A DNA stretch of 64,000 nt. Origin: Candidatus Protochlamydia phocaeensis. GTDB taxonomy: Bacteria; Chlamydiota; Chlamydiia; Chlamydiales; Parachlamydiaceae. This document shows, in pieces, positions 18,053-27,174 of this stretch. The first letter of the stretch is position 1, and every line of letters starts with the position of its first letter. The translations under genes were made by a program, and so were the position numbers. Where the stretch lies: assembly GCF_001545115.1 (NCBI RefSeq), contig NZ_FCNU01000019.1, forward strand, positions 40,734 through 104,733, given 5' to 3'. Under the pieces are notes generated by a model. The model was not told the origin of the DNA, did not search any database, and worked only from the letters and a program-made list of their open reading frames with translations.

Positions 18053-20005
18053 TCAATTAAGAGGAGCTTCTTCTTCCTGTTCCGTTTTAAGATTGACCAA
18101 AACACCCGGTTGGACTGGATTAAGAGCCAGGCTTTCTTTAACTGGCGTACGGTTTTGCTCGTTTAAATGATATTCAGATAAAAAAGCCATGAGAGGCGTG
18201 CAAAGAAACGTTATCGTTTGATTGACAATGCTCAATAAGCCTAAGCAGATCACATCAGGAGGGGCAAAGTGCGCAACTGGAATCAAAAGAGCGGCTAGAA
18301 TCATATAAATAAAGGCTGCTATCAATTCTGAACGGGCAGAAGAGAAGGCGCGCCAAATATTGGAGCTTGCTTTGAATTTATCGGTCCGCTTCCACTCTAA
18401 TTTAGCGTTCATCCAGGCCATATAAAAGGACTTATAACGCGTATAATTGAGCGATCTTTCAGCTAAAACCTCATAAATACAATTGCGCCAATTCCCGCCC
18501 ATTAAGCGGATTTGAATCCAATTACAAAGAACATTCCGCATGATTGCAATGGCAAACAAAACCAATAAACTGGGAGGGACAAAGAAAACTTGCCTTTTCT
18601 CAATGGCAAACCAGAGGCTGACGAGCAGGATGGGAACGTTCATCAAAAGATTTAGAGCATCGTTAAAAAGAGGCGAAAGACTATGAAAAAGCTCTCCCAA
18701 CTTCTGAGGCAATGTCAACTGACTAGAAGGAGACCAAGGCAAATAAAGACGCCAATGTTTTTGAAATTGCTGAACAGGCCCCGCAATCCAGCGAAAGCGT
18801 TGTTTTTTATAGGCCTCAAAGGTCTCAGGGATCAATCCCCTTCCTAGCGTATCCTTTAAGTAATAGCCTGTATAGCCATGGTTATGCAAACGTATGGAAA
18901 CCTCTGAATCTTCCGTCAGGCACCACTCCGCCCATCCTCCCACCTCTTCCAAGGCTTTGCGGCGAAATAAACACATAGTTCCAACCGTATAGGCAATATC
19001 CCATTCACTAGCGGCTGGAAGCTCAAGCTTAAAATGCTTTTCGTACTCAAAATAACAAGCCGACAGATAGCGGCTCCCTTCCCATTCCCGGTAATCATGG
19101 CAGCTTTGCACAAATCCAGTTTTGGGATCCTGAAAGAAGCCTACAAGCTTTTCTAAAAAGTCGGGCTGGACAACAAAATCGGCATCAATGACAGCGATAA
19201 TCTCTACTTGAGGTGCCGTCAAGCGCAAGGCAGCATTAAGGGCTCCGGCTTTAGCTCCTTTCAGTGGATCCATATGAAAGAAACGGAAGCGGCTGCCAAG
19301 CTTCATGCAATGATTTTCCAAAGGTCTCCATAAAGCGGGATCTTTAGTATTATTATCGACGACTAGAACCTCAAAATGCGGATATTGCAGAGCAGCAAGC
19401 GCATCCAACGTTTCTATAACAATATCCGGAGGCTCTGCATAGCAAGGGACATGGATTGAAACCCAAGGCTTGCTAAAATAAGCCTCTTCAATTGCCTTCC
19501 TGGCAGCCTTTTGCCGGGGAAAGCGAAAATATAATTGAGAAAAGCGTATTAAAGAAATCCAACTTCCCATCAAAGCATTGCATAAGATCAAAGTTCCAAA
19601 CAGCACCGCCGCGGAAGCAACGGCAAAAAATAAAGGTCCGTTTAGATACGCTTTCAAAGACCAAGCCAAATTAAATAACCATACCAAACCAAATAAGAGG
19701 GGATCTAGCAAACTGACTAGAAAAAAAACTCCAAAAAGAGAAATGACGGGAATCAATCGATATAGCAAGGCAACCAAAAAGGCATTGATTCCCAACGCGA
19801 TTATTGCAGCTTTTGGACTATTGGAAAGGATGGCAGCTAGCCAAGCCGAGCCTAGATTAGCAACCAGCCACACAACCAATGAGGTCCAATCCGATTTCCA
19901 GCGGAATAAATAAAGGGCCAGCAATAATAGAGCAGATCCTCCAAATAAAAACCCGGAAAAATAGATGGCCGTATTGTTCCAATCAGTAATCGGCAATGCT
20001 GGCAT
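18053..20005 (-). CDS. Cellulose synthase-like family 2 glycosyltransferase
   Basis: 650 residues. Transmembrane helices at about 10-160 and 430-620 flank a cytoplasmic GT-A domain. The processive GT2 signature is complete: VVDNN, VIDADF (D near 274), TEDSEV (near 362) and QRFRW (near 401). Such enzymes polymerise and extrude beta-linked glucose or mannose chains. No BcsB-like or PilZ partner is nearby, so the polymer and its export route are unknown. It is similar in design to bacterial glucan or glucomannan synthases. Confidence 0.92.
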   Translation of the reverse strand: MPALPITDWNNTAIYFSGFLFGGSALLLLALYLFRWKSDWTSLVVWLVANLGSAWLAAILSNSPKAAIIALGINAFLVALLYRLIPVISLFGVFFLVSLLDPLLFGLVWLFNLAWSLKAYLNGPLFFAVASAAVLFGTLILCNALMGSWISLIRFSQLYFRFPRQKAARKAIEEAYFSKPWVSIHVPCYAEPPDIVIETLDALAALQYPHFEVLVVDNNTKDPALWRPLENHCMKLGSRFRFFHMDPLKGAKAGALNAALRLTAPQVEIIAVIDADFVVQPDFLEKLVGFFQDPKTGFVQSCHDYREWEGSRYLSACYFEYEKHFKLELPAASEWDIAYTVGTMCLFRRKALEEVGGWAEWCLTEDSEVSIRLHNHGYTGYYLKDTLGRGLIPETFEAYKKQRFRWIAGPVQQFQKHWRLYLPWSPSSQLTLPQKLGELFHSLSPLFNDALNLLMNVPILLVSLWFAIEKRQVFFVPPSLLVLFAIAIMRNVLCNWIQIRLMGGNWRNCIYEVLAERSLNYTRYKSFYMAWMNAKLEWKRTDKFKASSNIWRAFSSARSELIAAFIYMILAALLIPVAHFAPPDVICLGLLSIVNQTITFLCTPLMAFLSEYHLNEQNRTPVKESLALNPVQPGVLVNLKTEQEEEAPLN

Positions 20006-20372
20006 GGCGTCCCCTTATCCAACCTTGAACACGGTATGTTCTTATACACAATGAATGCAATCGAGCTTGCTTGCGTATTTTCATTCTTTCTATTTGTTTA
20101 TCATCATCAAATTGTGGTAATAAAAAATTTATTTTGAATCAATATATAACAGACTCACTGGATTGGTATTTTAATTCAAAGCCTTTGATAGGCAAAGAGA
20201 AGCACTAATAAATAGATTTTACGGCATTTTTTATGTTTATGCGGTTTGTTATAATCGCCAGACTTTTTCTCAATTTATCGCAAGAATGCAGCAAAAAAAT
20301 GATCATGAATAGAAAGAAAGCTAAGACGTGCCGTCAATTAGCCAATGACCGGTATTCGCAGTTATTTTCTTC
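20006..20372. other. A+T-rich intergenic region
   Basis: No gene or RNA was recognised here upstream of the glycosyltransferase gene. The segment probably holds its promoter near the start at 20005. Confidence 0.4.
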
Positions 20373-20448
20373 TTAAAACTCAAAATTGAATGGGATAGAT
20401 AAGGAAAAGGCCTGCTAGGCTAAGCAAGCCAAGCGAATGGCGCAGCTT
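20373..20448. repeat. Partial copy of the G+C-rich hairpin repeat
   Basis: The run AAAACTCAAAATTGAATGG...GGCCTGCTAGGCTAAGCAAGCC...GGCGCAGCTT matches, in order, the repeats at 50267 and 57641. The copy lacks the strong CCGTGG/CCACGG hairpin, so it is a shortened relative. Confidence 0.5.
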
Positions 20449-20530
20449 AAGAGGGTGTATTAAAGCGCTCATGACCTCAATTCGAGTTATAGGAAGAACA
20501 TACTCTCAAATATAGGTTAATACCCCTCTA
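20449..20530. repeat. Palindromic repeat with AGAGGGTGTATTAA / TTAATACCCCTCT ends
   Basis: The left end AGAGGGTGTATTAA and the right end TTAATACCCCTCT are near-perfect reverse complements. Shorter related elements lie at 30671 and 41274 and share TTAAAGCGCTCA or CTCTCAAATATNGGTTA with this one. Confidence 0.55.
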
Positions 20531-20570
20531 AGCCTCTTATCCCGCCTCAATGCCAGGATAGGTGGAAATC

Positions 20571-21065
20571 TTAGTCAGCTTTTTTTGCAAAATTCTGATC
20601 TAAAACAAACAGAGCGGCCTTGTCATCTCCGATCAATTTGATCTGATCTAAATTATCTTGTGCGTTTTTCTCTTCTTCCACTTGTTCTGTAATAAACCAT
20701 TGCAAGAAGATGTGAGTTGCATGGTCCTTCTCTTGAAGAGCCAATTCATAGATTTGGTAAATCCAATGTGTGACTTTTCTTTCATGCTCCAAAGCCTTTT
20801 CAAAGATCTCTTGGACAGAATTAAACTTCACAATGGGTTTATCGATTGCTTGAAGATCCACATGCATATTGCGATCAATAATATAATTATAAATTTTCAT
20901 TGCATGTTCATGTTCTTCTTCAGCTTGCTTGCGAAACCATTTACCAAATCCATCAAGAGGAATATTTTCAAAATAAGACGCCATTGATAAATAGAGATAG
21001 GAAGAATAGAACTCATGTTTAATTTGCTCATTTAAAGCTTTAAAAACTTTATCATTTATTTCCAT
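20571..21065 (-). CDS. ftnA: Ferritin
   Basis: 164 residues, the usual length of bacterial non-haem ferritin. The four-helix bundle carries the ferroxidase ligands: E18 in IKHEFYSSYLYL, the AEEEHEHA helix (about residues 49-56), and E/Q ligands in LQEKDHATHIF and TEQVEEE. It stores iron as ferric mineral and detoxifies Fe(II). The start has a good AAGGAG site. It is a single gene between repeat-rich gaps. Confidence 0.95.
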   Translation of the reverse strand: MEINDKVFKALNEQIKHEFYSSYLYLSMASYFENIPLDGFGKWFRKQAEEEHEHAMKIYNYIIDRNMHVDLQAIDKPIVKFNSVQEIFEKALEHERKVTHWIYQIYELALQEKDHATHIFLQWFITEQVEEEKNAQDNLDQIKLIGDDKAALFVLDQNFAKKAD

Positions 21066-21101
21066 GATCTTGAACTCCTTGTTGCGATCGTGCGAATGCT
21101 T

Positions 21102-21215
21102 AGAGGGCTGTCATCGAATGCCTATATTCAAGATGATTTTCTTCCCCATTCGGCCTTCCTAGGGAAAAAGAACTCGAATCTAGGCTATTAGCCATTCGGC
21201 GGCAGTCTCTTAAGC
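21102..21215. repeat. Palindromic repeat, about 110 bp
   Basis: The left half (GAGGGCTGTCATCGAATG...TTCTTCCC) and the right half (GGGAAAAAGAACTCGAAT...CGGCGGCAGTCTCTT) are imperfect reverse complements. A related copy is at 706-800. It sits directly beside the complete MITE at 21222. Confidence 0.5.
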
Positions 21216-21221
21216 CTATTA

Positions 21222-21383
21222 ATCTGAATTTAGAGTTTTTTTGCCCTTTGGAGTGACGTGAAAGCCCTTGCAGATGAAAAGTGGCAAGGCGGTCCCTATT
21301 TTTTAATATTGATCGCCTTTCTATTTTGTTCATCTCCGCAGCTTTGACGCAGTCGAAAGAGCCAAAAAACTCCAAACTCAGGT
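21222..21383. mobile_element. MITE-like palindromic element, long form (162 bp)
   Basis: The termini are ATCTGAATTTAGAGTTTTTT and its near-complement AAAAAACTCCAAACTCAGGT. The element is flanked by the exact direct repeat TATTA (21217-21221 and 21384-21388). The interior shares GGACTGACGTGAAAGC-type and GCTTTGACGCAGTCGAAAG-type blocks with the copies at 53980, 59511 and 27429. It contains no reading frame, so it would need a transposase in trans. Confidence 0.78.
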
Positions 21384-21545
21384 TATTATCTTATAAGAGA
21401 AAGAATTACTTGAGAAGCAATAAGAATGTCTCTTAGAGAGAGGCTTCTAAATCAATAAAAGAAACAATCAATCTTTATTAATTAATCTCCAAATCTAATT
21501 TAAATTTATAAATTTAAATAATAAAAATAGAGAAAGAAAATAGAT

Positions 21546-21592
21546 CAGCCCAATGAGCGTTAATTATTTTTTTTAACTCTCTCATTGAGCTG
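21546..21592 (-). terminator. Hairpin terminator of the G1 peptidase gene
   Basis: A 12-bp stem with one mismatch (CAGCCCAATGAG / CTCATTGAGCTG) lies about 50 bases past the stop codon. On the minus strand it runs into T-rich sequence. Confidence 0.6.
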
Positions 21593-21639
21593 AATGAAGC
21601 AAGCCATGACTGGCTTGAGTTAGTTAGGGCGATTAAATT

Positions 21640-22524
21640 TTATTCATGTTCCCATAATGTAATAAAGCCTGCGCCGCCTGGAGCTAATGGAGTAGGGATG
21701 GCTTTAAAATAGTTGCTTTGAATCATATAAAGAACATCGGATTGCCAGAGTGGGTTATTGATAGGACCCAATACCCCATTAATGATAGCGACGCAATTGA
21801 CCATGGCTGCAAAGCGGAAATTAGCCAATGGCAATACGCCTTGGGAAGAAGAAGGGGCTTCTACAATCCACTCAGCAGAACTCCTTTGCGCACTAGGTGC
21901 TATTGTAAAATTGGTTGGAATAACTGCTGAAACACCTTTGGTGTAGTTAAAAATGCTCAATTGGAACACGCCATTGCCAATATATTGTGAGATGGCGCCG
22001 ATTAAATCATTATTATTTACAGGAAATCCTATAATTTCATGCATAGGGTTAGGATACATTTCAAACCAAGCATAGTTGTCTTGCGCGCCATTAACCCAAT
22101 CATGGCCCGTTCCAATTTGTTCTACTGTTCCATTGCTATAACCATCAATTCCCACCCAAATAGCCGAATAAGCATTATTAGGTGTTGGAGCAAGAGTTGG
22201 AACCAACCAAATCCCCGCTATGGCACTGACAGAACCTGGGGCAGGATTTTGCAGATTGGTGGCAGCAACATATCCACTCCAGTTTGTGCTTGTTCCAGCT
22301 TTAACAGCAAAATGCGGCCTAGACCCTCTGCGCAGTCTACTGTGTTGATGGCGCAAATAACGATCGCTAAGGGGGCAAATAGGTTCAAGCTTACATTCAA
22401 TTTGAACCATTTCATCAATAGAAGGCAGCAAATCGGAAGAAGGAACGGCTTGTGTTTCTGTCTCAGCAAATCCCCTTGTCATCGATAGCAGGAAAAAGAA
22501 GCCGCAAAAAAAGACTTTTTTCAT
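21640..22524 (-). CDS. G1 family (eqolisin) glutamic endopeptidase, secreted
   Basis: 294 residues with a Sec signal peptide (VFFCGFFFLLSMTRGFA). The beta-sandwich signatures of peptidase family G1 are all present: TNWSGYVA, the catalytic-Gln segment GTVEQIGT, AWFEMYPNP and the catalytic-Glu segment SAEWIVEAP. Eqolisins are acid-active endopeptidases first known from fungi and rarer in bacteria. Export suggests activity in an acidic vacuole or on the cell surface. The gene has its own terminator and no operon partner. Confidence 0.87.
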   Translation of the reverse strand: MKKVFFCGFFFLLSMTRGFAETETQAVPSSDLLPSIDEMVQIECKLEPICPLSDRYLRHQHSRLRRGSRPHFAVKAGTSTNWSGYVAATNLQNPAPGSVSAIAGIWLVPTLAPTPNNAYSAIWVGIDGYSNGTVEQIGTGHDWVNGAQDNYAWFEMYPNPMHEIIGFPVNNNDLIGAISQYIGNGVFQLSIFNYTKGVSAVIPTNFTIAPSAQRSSAEWIVEAPSSSQGVLPLANFRFAAMVNCVAIINGVLGPINNPLWQSDVLYMIQSNYFKAIPTPLAPGGAGFITLWEHE

Positions 22525-22737
22525 ATTATTCTCCTTTAATTTTTGTAATTTCTTCTTCCATTAAATACATGGAATAAAAGTAATTAATAATTTCTTGTCT
22601 AGCTGGCAGACAGAAAGAAATCAATCTATTTTTTTGCTATCTTCGCTCTAGAACCTAAGAGGACTTCTTAAAAATGCTAATGGCCTATAGTTGAGGTCTT
22701 TTCTCCAAGAAGAAAAGAAGGTGAATTCAGACTATTG

Positions 22738-22820
22738 ACCTGAGTTTGGAGTTTTTTGCTCTTTCGACTGCGTCAAAGCTGCGAAGAGGAACAAATGGCA
22801 GAAAAACTCCAAACTCAGGT
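22738..22820. mobile_element. MITE-like palindromic element, short form (83 bp)
   Basis: Termini ACCTGAGTTTGGAGTTTTTT and AAAAACTCCAAACTCAGGT are reverse complements over about 19 bases. The flanks are TATTG and TATGA, so the target duplication is decayed or absent. It lies downstream of the sugar transferase gene. Confidence 0.7.
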
Positions 22821-22831
22821 TATGATAAACT

Positions 22832-22877
22832 TGACGGCTGTCTAATCCCTAAAGATTGACAATTCAACGACAGCCGC
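22832..22877 (-). terminator. Hairpin terminator of the sugar transferase gene
   Basis: The arms ACGGCTGTC and GACAGCCGC pair around a loop of about 28 bases and begin directly after the stop codon at 22878. The loop is long, so this is a moderate call. Confidence 0.45.
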
Positions 22878-23684
22878 TTATTTCTTAACGAGGGATAAAT
22901 CAATAAAGAATTGCTGATTCAGCAATTCAATCTCTGTTTGAATATGATTTTTGAACCTTCCAAGCCAATGTAAAATTAAGGCGTTGCGATTAGGTCCCAA
23001 GTCCATGCGCCAATTATAAATGGCAGGAAGAACGGTAAGAGGGGCTTGTTGAATAAATATAATGCGAGAGAGAAGCTGTTGATCCCCTATAAAAAACCGA
23101 TTATGGGTTAAGGCTTGGCTGGCCCAATCCTGCAAGATCTGGGCTCCTTTTCTGTAAACGAGCACGCCGGAATTATAGATTTGCTCGCCGGGTAGCAGCA
23201 GCCCCTGCTCAATATCCATTTCATGGAAGATATCTTCTTCTCTTTTCATTGCAACTTCAGCCTCGTTGTCGCACTGATCAAACAAAGGATCAAGCTGACC
23301 GCGCACTTGGCAATCCAAGTCTAACCACAGGGTCCGTTTATAAGGAGACTGCAAGAGGGCAAAAGGCTTTTTAAACCAGGCGGAGCGCATTTGCCACACA
23401 TGCGTGTGAATTGTTTCCCAGATTAAGGCTAATTGTGGATTGATCTTCTCTTTGCCTGCCACAAAAGAACAATCAGCCTCCAACGAAATAACCGCTCCCC
23501 TTCCCTTACACCAATCAAGGGCTGCTTTTGACATATTGCCAAAGTCAATAAATGTGACAGGATGGCCATCATGCAGACGCAGGTTCATCCACCACCAAGG
23601 TAGAAGCCATTCTTGGCTCTGATCGCATCCTGTCAAGATACCATCGCAATCCAAAGTTAAATCAGAGGCGTATTGATCACTCAT
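22878..23684 (-). CDS. Family 8-like glycosyltransferase
   Basis: 268 residues with a GT-A type core: LWLDLDCQVRGQLDPLF (the DxD of family 8), YNSGVLVYRKG, GDQQLLSRI and a C-terminal HWLGRFK with the metal-binding His. Family 8 enzymes use UDP- or other nucleotide-sugars to build lipopolysaccharide or glycogenin-like chains. The N-terminus (TGCDQSQEWLLPWWWMNL) is typical of single bacterial relatives. The acceptor is unknown. The NTF2-like gene ends 21 bases upstream on the same strand, so the two probably form an operon. Confidence 0.75.
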   Translation of the reverse strand: MSDQYASDLTLDCDGILTGCDQSQEWLLPWWWMNLRLHDGHPVTFIDFGNMSKAALDWCKGRGAVISLEADCSFVAGKEKINPQLALIWETIHTHVWQMRSAWFKKPFALLQSPYKRTLWLDLDCQVRGQLDPLFDQCDNEAEVAMKREEDIFHEMDIEQGLLLPGEQIYNSGVLVYRKGAQILQDWASQALTHNRFFIGDQQLLSRIIFIQQAPLTVLPAIYNWRMDLGPNRNALILHWLGRFKNHIQTEIELLNQQFFIDLSLVKK

Positions 23685-23705
23685 TCTATGCTCAAGCGGA
23701 TAAAC

Positions 23706-24113
23706 TTATCGACGGGCTTTTGCCGTAAATAAGTCATTGATTAATTGCGTATCTAAAAATGCATCGACATGCTCAATTTTATCATTAGGCCCGAATGTCA
23801 AAACCCAGCAATAGCGGTTATGAAAAGGGCTGCCATCTTGCGTGGTCGACTCTCCATCCATGACAACGACGCCTCGCATCCCCTCCGCTATGATTTCGCG
23901 CACTTTGAATTTAATCGGGCTTGCCAACACTTGATTTAAACGATCAAACGTGGCTTTTTTAAACTCGCTCAGAGACTTATATTTTCCTGCCAAGGGATGA
24001 GTGCCTTCTACAACCCATAAAACATCTTCGTCAAAAAAATCCCAAAAGGTCTTGTCACCTTTTTCTAAATGAGTAAAAATCGCTCTGATTAAAGTCTTTA
24101 CCTTATTTTCCAT
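23706..24113 (-). CDS. SnoaL/NTF2-like protein
   Basis: 135 residues with the NTF2-like cone fold pattern: an N-terminal helix pair, VLWVVEGTHPLAGKYKSLSEF, and a beta-sheet end HNRYCWVLTFGPNDKIEHVDAFLDT. Relatives are small isomerases, dehydratases or binding proteins. No catalytic function can be given. The start follows a strong AGGAGGG site. Confidence 0.8.
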   Translation of the reverse strand: MENKVKTLIRAIFTHLEKGDKTFWDFFDEDVLWVVEGTHPLAGKYKSLSEFKKATFDRLNQVLASPIKFKVREIIAEGMRGVVVMDGESTTQDGSPFHNRYCWVLTFGPNDKIEHVDAFLDTQLINDLFTAKARR

Positions 24114-24299
24114 TATGCCCTCCTTTTAGAAGTTTTATACGGAATCAAATTCAAAAAATGAGTTTTTGAATTCCCTTCGATGTAAGGCAACCTGATAAAC
24201 CTGATATAATCCTTTCTTCTATTGATTGCAAAAGTTCCCGCAACAAGGTCTTCCACCTATCCCTTAGAGAAAAAAATTATAAACGTTTATCTTTGGTAA

Positions 24300-25259
24300 T
24301 TATAGATTTAGATTAAGGAAGCGTTCCGCATTTTTATAGCAAATCTTTTGGCGAACATCCTCCTTGAGCGGAGCCTGTTCAATAAATTGCGCCGCTGCCT
24401 GTGAGGATTCATAGGGGTAATCGGTAGAAAACATCAGGCTGTCTTCGCCCAGCGCATTCAAAGCGCACAGTAAAGGCTCATTGGCATACATTCCCGATAT
24501 AGTAATGGCTATATGGTCCTTAATATATTGAGAAGGAGGCTTCTTAAGCTCTATAGAATGCTTCATGATGCCCCAGCGGCTGTCAAACCGCCAAAGAAAA
24601 TAGGGCAGCGCTTCGCCCATATGGCCCAGTATTAATCGAATGGATGGAAAGCGATCAAAGAAGCCGCTAAAAACCAAACGAAGCGCATGCGTTCCCGTCT
24701 CCATTGCCCAGCCCCAAATAGCTCCATTCAGTTCCGGATGATTCTTAAAGCTATAGGGCATTTGAAAAGCATTTCCTGGATGCAAGTAGATAGGGACATC
24801 CAATTCTTGAACGCGCTCCCAAAACGGATAATATGGCTCTTCATCTAAATAATGGCCATTTGTTTGCCCGTTAATCAAGGCTCCCACAAAATGAAGATCT
24901 CGCACACAACGCTCCAATTCAGCAGCTGCTGCCGGGGGATCTTGCAGGGCCAAATGAGCAAAGCCCCGAAAGCGCGTCGGATGCTTTTGAATTTGGCCGG
25001 CAAGGGCATCATTGGCTTTTCGGGCAAGCCTAACCGCAAGCGCCGCATCGGGCTCTCTTTGCACGCCTGGATCTGTCAGCGAAAGAACCGAAATGGAAAT
25101 TCCGGCGTTATCCATGGCTTTCAGGCGCAAGTCTTCAAAATCCGATAGCACGCCTATAATGGAATTCTGTTCCTCTTGGTTGAATCCCGCAAAATTTTCT
25201 TTTGAATAAGCGATGAAGTCTGGTGTGATGAAGTGCTCTTCAAGGGCGATTTTTCTCAT
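24300..25259 (-). CDS. Amidohydrolase family 2 (gamma-resorcylate decarboxylase-like)
   Basis: 319 residues from the Met at 25259, preceded by GAGGATC; a frame from 25289 is rejected. The TIM-barrel amidohydrolase-2/ACMSD family is shown by the start KIALEEHF (E-x-H, as in gamma-resorcylate and 2,3-dihydroxybenzoate decarboxylases), YLHPGN, LILGHMGEALPY and the metal/catalytic Asp in FSTDYPYES. Members decarboxylate aromatic acids non-oxidatively or hydrolyse cyclic compounds. The substrate is not known. It lies 62 bases downstream of the glycyl-tRNA synthetase gene. Confidence 0.87.
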   Translation of the reverse strand: MRKIALEEHFITPDFIAYSKENFAGFNQEEQNSIIGVLSDFEDLRLKAMDNAGISISVLSLTDPGVQREPDAALAVRLARKANDALAGQIQKHPTRFRGFAHLALQDPPAAAAELERCVRDLHFVGALINGQTNGHYLDEEPYYPFWERVQELDVPIYLHPGNAFQMPYSFKNHPELNGAIWGWAMETGTHALRLVFSGFFDRFPSIRLILGHMGEALPYFLWRFDSRWGIMKHSIELKKPPSQYIKDHIAITISGMYANEPLLCALNALGEDSLMFSTDYPYESSQAAAQFIEQAPLKEDVRQKICYKNAERFLNLNL

Positions 25260-25321
25260 TTTTTGATCCTCGATTCTTGAAGAGTACATCTAGCAGACAG
25301 CTCTTTTTATTAAAATAATAT

Positions 25322-26896
25322 TTAAGAGGATAAGTCGCAGCTCTCCACTTGATCGTTCAAAAATTGCGGCACTTGGCCCAATGAGAGCCGCTGCTGCAGC
25401 AACGTATCGCGGTAACGAACCGTCACCGTCTGATCGCTCAGCGTTTGCGTGTCGACAGTAAAGCAAAAAGGCGTTCCGGCCTCATCCATGCGAGCATAGC
25501 GCTTGCCGATGTTTTGCTTGACATCCAGCTGCACATTCCATTTTTGCTTAAGATTTAAATACAAGTTGCGGGCGATCTCGGGCATGCCTTCTTTATCGAC
25601 CAAGGGAAAAATCCCTGCCTTAATCGGCGCCATGCGGGGATGAAAGCGCATAAACAAACCGCTGGGACGCGAAGGATCTTCTACATATGCCTCGCAAAGC
25701 AAGGCCAGCACCCCGCGATCAGCCCCTGCTGATGGTTCGATGATATGAGGAAAGTAGCGCTCTTGGGTTTCTTGATCAAAGTATTTGAGGCGATCGCCTT
25801 GTCCGGAATGCTCTGCATGCTGGCGCAGGTCATAATCCGTACGGTGGGCGATTCCCTCCAATTCGCCAAAACCGGGATCGGTAAAAGGAAAACGGTATTC
25901 AACATCGCTGCTGCCTGCTCCTTCCTTCGCGTAATGCGCCAGTTCCGATTGCTCCTGCGGACGCAAGCGCAAGTTTTCATTGGAAAGCCCGATCGATTGC
26001 CACCATTGATAGCGGCTTTGGCACCAATAGGCATACCACTCATGCGCTTCGCTGGGATGGACAAAAAATTCTATTTCCATCTGTTCAAATTCACGAGAGC
26101 GGAAAATGAAATGGCGCGGCGTAACCTCATTGCGGAACGCCTTGCCAATCTGAGCCATTCCAAAAGGGACTTTTACACGCGAGGTATCCAATACATTGCG
26201 GAAATTGGCGAAAATGCCTTGAGCGGTCTCCGGACGCAGATAAGCCACAGCTGAAGGATCTTCTATGGCTCCAACCAAGGTCTTGAACATCAAATTGAAT
26301 TGCCGCGGCTCGGTCAATGTCCCCGGCGCATCCGTGTCAGGTCCAACGACTAATCGTTGCATATCGCTGGACAAATCAGAATAAGGAATCCAGATAGAAG
26401 GCGGAATCCATTCCCCTCCGCCTTGCTTTTTAAGGATTTTCTCAGCCTTCTTAGCCCAGGCTTTTTCCGCTTCGTCGCCTGCCTGTACCGCCAGCCAGCC
26501 CAAGGAATGCTGTTGACCGGCTTTCATGACGATCATTTCAGCGCAAAGCAAATGATCGGCACGGTAGCGGTTCTTAGTTTCACGACAGTCCACCATGGGA
26601 TCGCTAAATCCTCCCACATGGCCGGATGCGACCCAGGTCTTAGGATTCATAATAATGGCGCAATCCACTCCGACCATTTCAATGAGCTCGCCTTTATGGT
26701 TGAAGTTGGGACGCCGCACCATGTCTTGCCACCACGCCTCTTTGAGATTGCGCTTCAGTTCGACTCCCAGCGGCCCATAGTCCCAAAAGCCATTGATGCC
26801 GCCATAGATCTCCGAGGATTGAAAAATAAAGCCGCGCCGTTTGCAAAGGGCAACTATCTTTTCCATTTTGCTATCAATCAGCTTGGGATCTGCCAT
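25322..26896 (-). CDS. glyS: Glycyl-tRNA synthetase, homodimeric (alpha2) type
   Basis: 524 residues. Class II motifs are clear: FQSSEIYGGINGFWDYGPLG at the start, motif 2 FRNEVTPRHFIFRSREFEQME, motif 3 GADRGVLALL, then a HGTP anticodon-binding domain (GKRYARMDEAGTPF). It charges tRNA-Gly. This is the eukaryote/archaeal/Gram-positive type, not the alpha-beta type that is fused into one chain in Chlamydia trachomatis. The start has AGGAAAGG. Essential housekeeping gene. Confidence 0.95.
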   Translation of the reverse strand: MADPKLIDSKMEKIVALCKRRGFIFQSSEIYGGINGFWDYGPLGVELKRNLKEAWWQDMVRRPNFNHKGELIEMVGVDCAIIMNPKTWVASGHVGGFSDPMVDCRETKNRYRADHLLCAEMIVMKAGQQHSLGWLAVQAGDEAEKAWAKKAEKILKKQGGGEWIPPSIWIPYSDLSSDMQRLVVGPDTDAPGTLTEPRQFNLMFKTLVGAIEDPSAVAYLRPETAQGIFANFRNVLDTSRVKVPFGMAQIGKAFRNEVTPRHFIFRSREFEQMEIEFFVHPSEAHEWYAYWCQSRYQWWQSIGLSNENLRLRPQEQSELAHYAKEGAGSSDVEYRFPFTDPGFGELEGIAHRTDYDLRQHAEHSGQGDRLKYFDQETQERYFPHIIEPSAGADRGVLALLCEAYVEDPSRPSGLFMRFHPRMAPIKAGIFPLVDKEGMPEIARNLYLNLKQKWNVQLDVKQNIGKRYARMDEAGTPFCFTVDTQTLSDQTVTVRYRDTLLQQRLSLGQVPQFLNDQVESCDLSS

Positions 26897-27160
26897 AAAA
26901 ATGTCCTTTCCTAAACAATCATTTAAAATTTAGTTTAGCAATCTAAGGTTTAATTCTCTCGTCTAAAATCAAGAATGATAAAAACTTGCGCACAATTTTT
27001 AAAGTTATCCAATTAAATGACATGTTGAGGTTTAGAAGCAACATTTGCTCATTTTTTTCGCTCTTTCTTTCAGCTTTTCTCTTGTTCTTTATTCAGTGCT
27101 GTTTATTTAGAAGAGCGCCCTTCTTTCCATCCCAAGATAGAAGTCGTCGGTTGATTTTCA
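26897..27160. other. Intergenic region upstream of glyS
   Basis: A+T-rich sequence with no recognised gene; it probably holds the glyS promoter. A plus-strand frame at 26986 encodes only hydrophobic residues before entering the Nudix remnant and is not supported. Confidence 0.4.
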
Positions 27161-27174
27161 ACCTGAGTTTGGCG
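27161..27174. repeat. Truncated left end of the ACCTGAG MITE
   Basis: ACCTGAGTTTGG is the exact left terminus of the MITE family, but the sequence then departs into a decayed gene. No right end is nearby. Confidence 0.5.
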
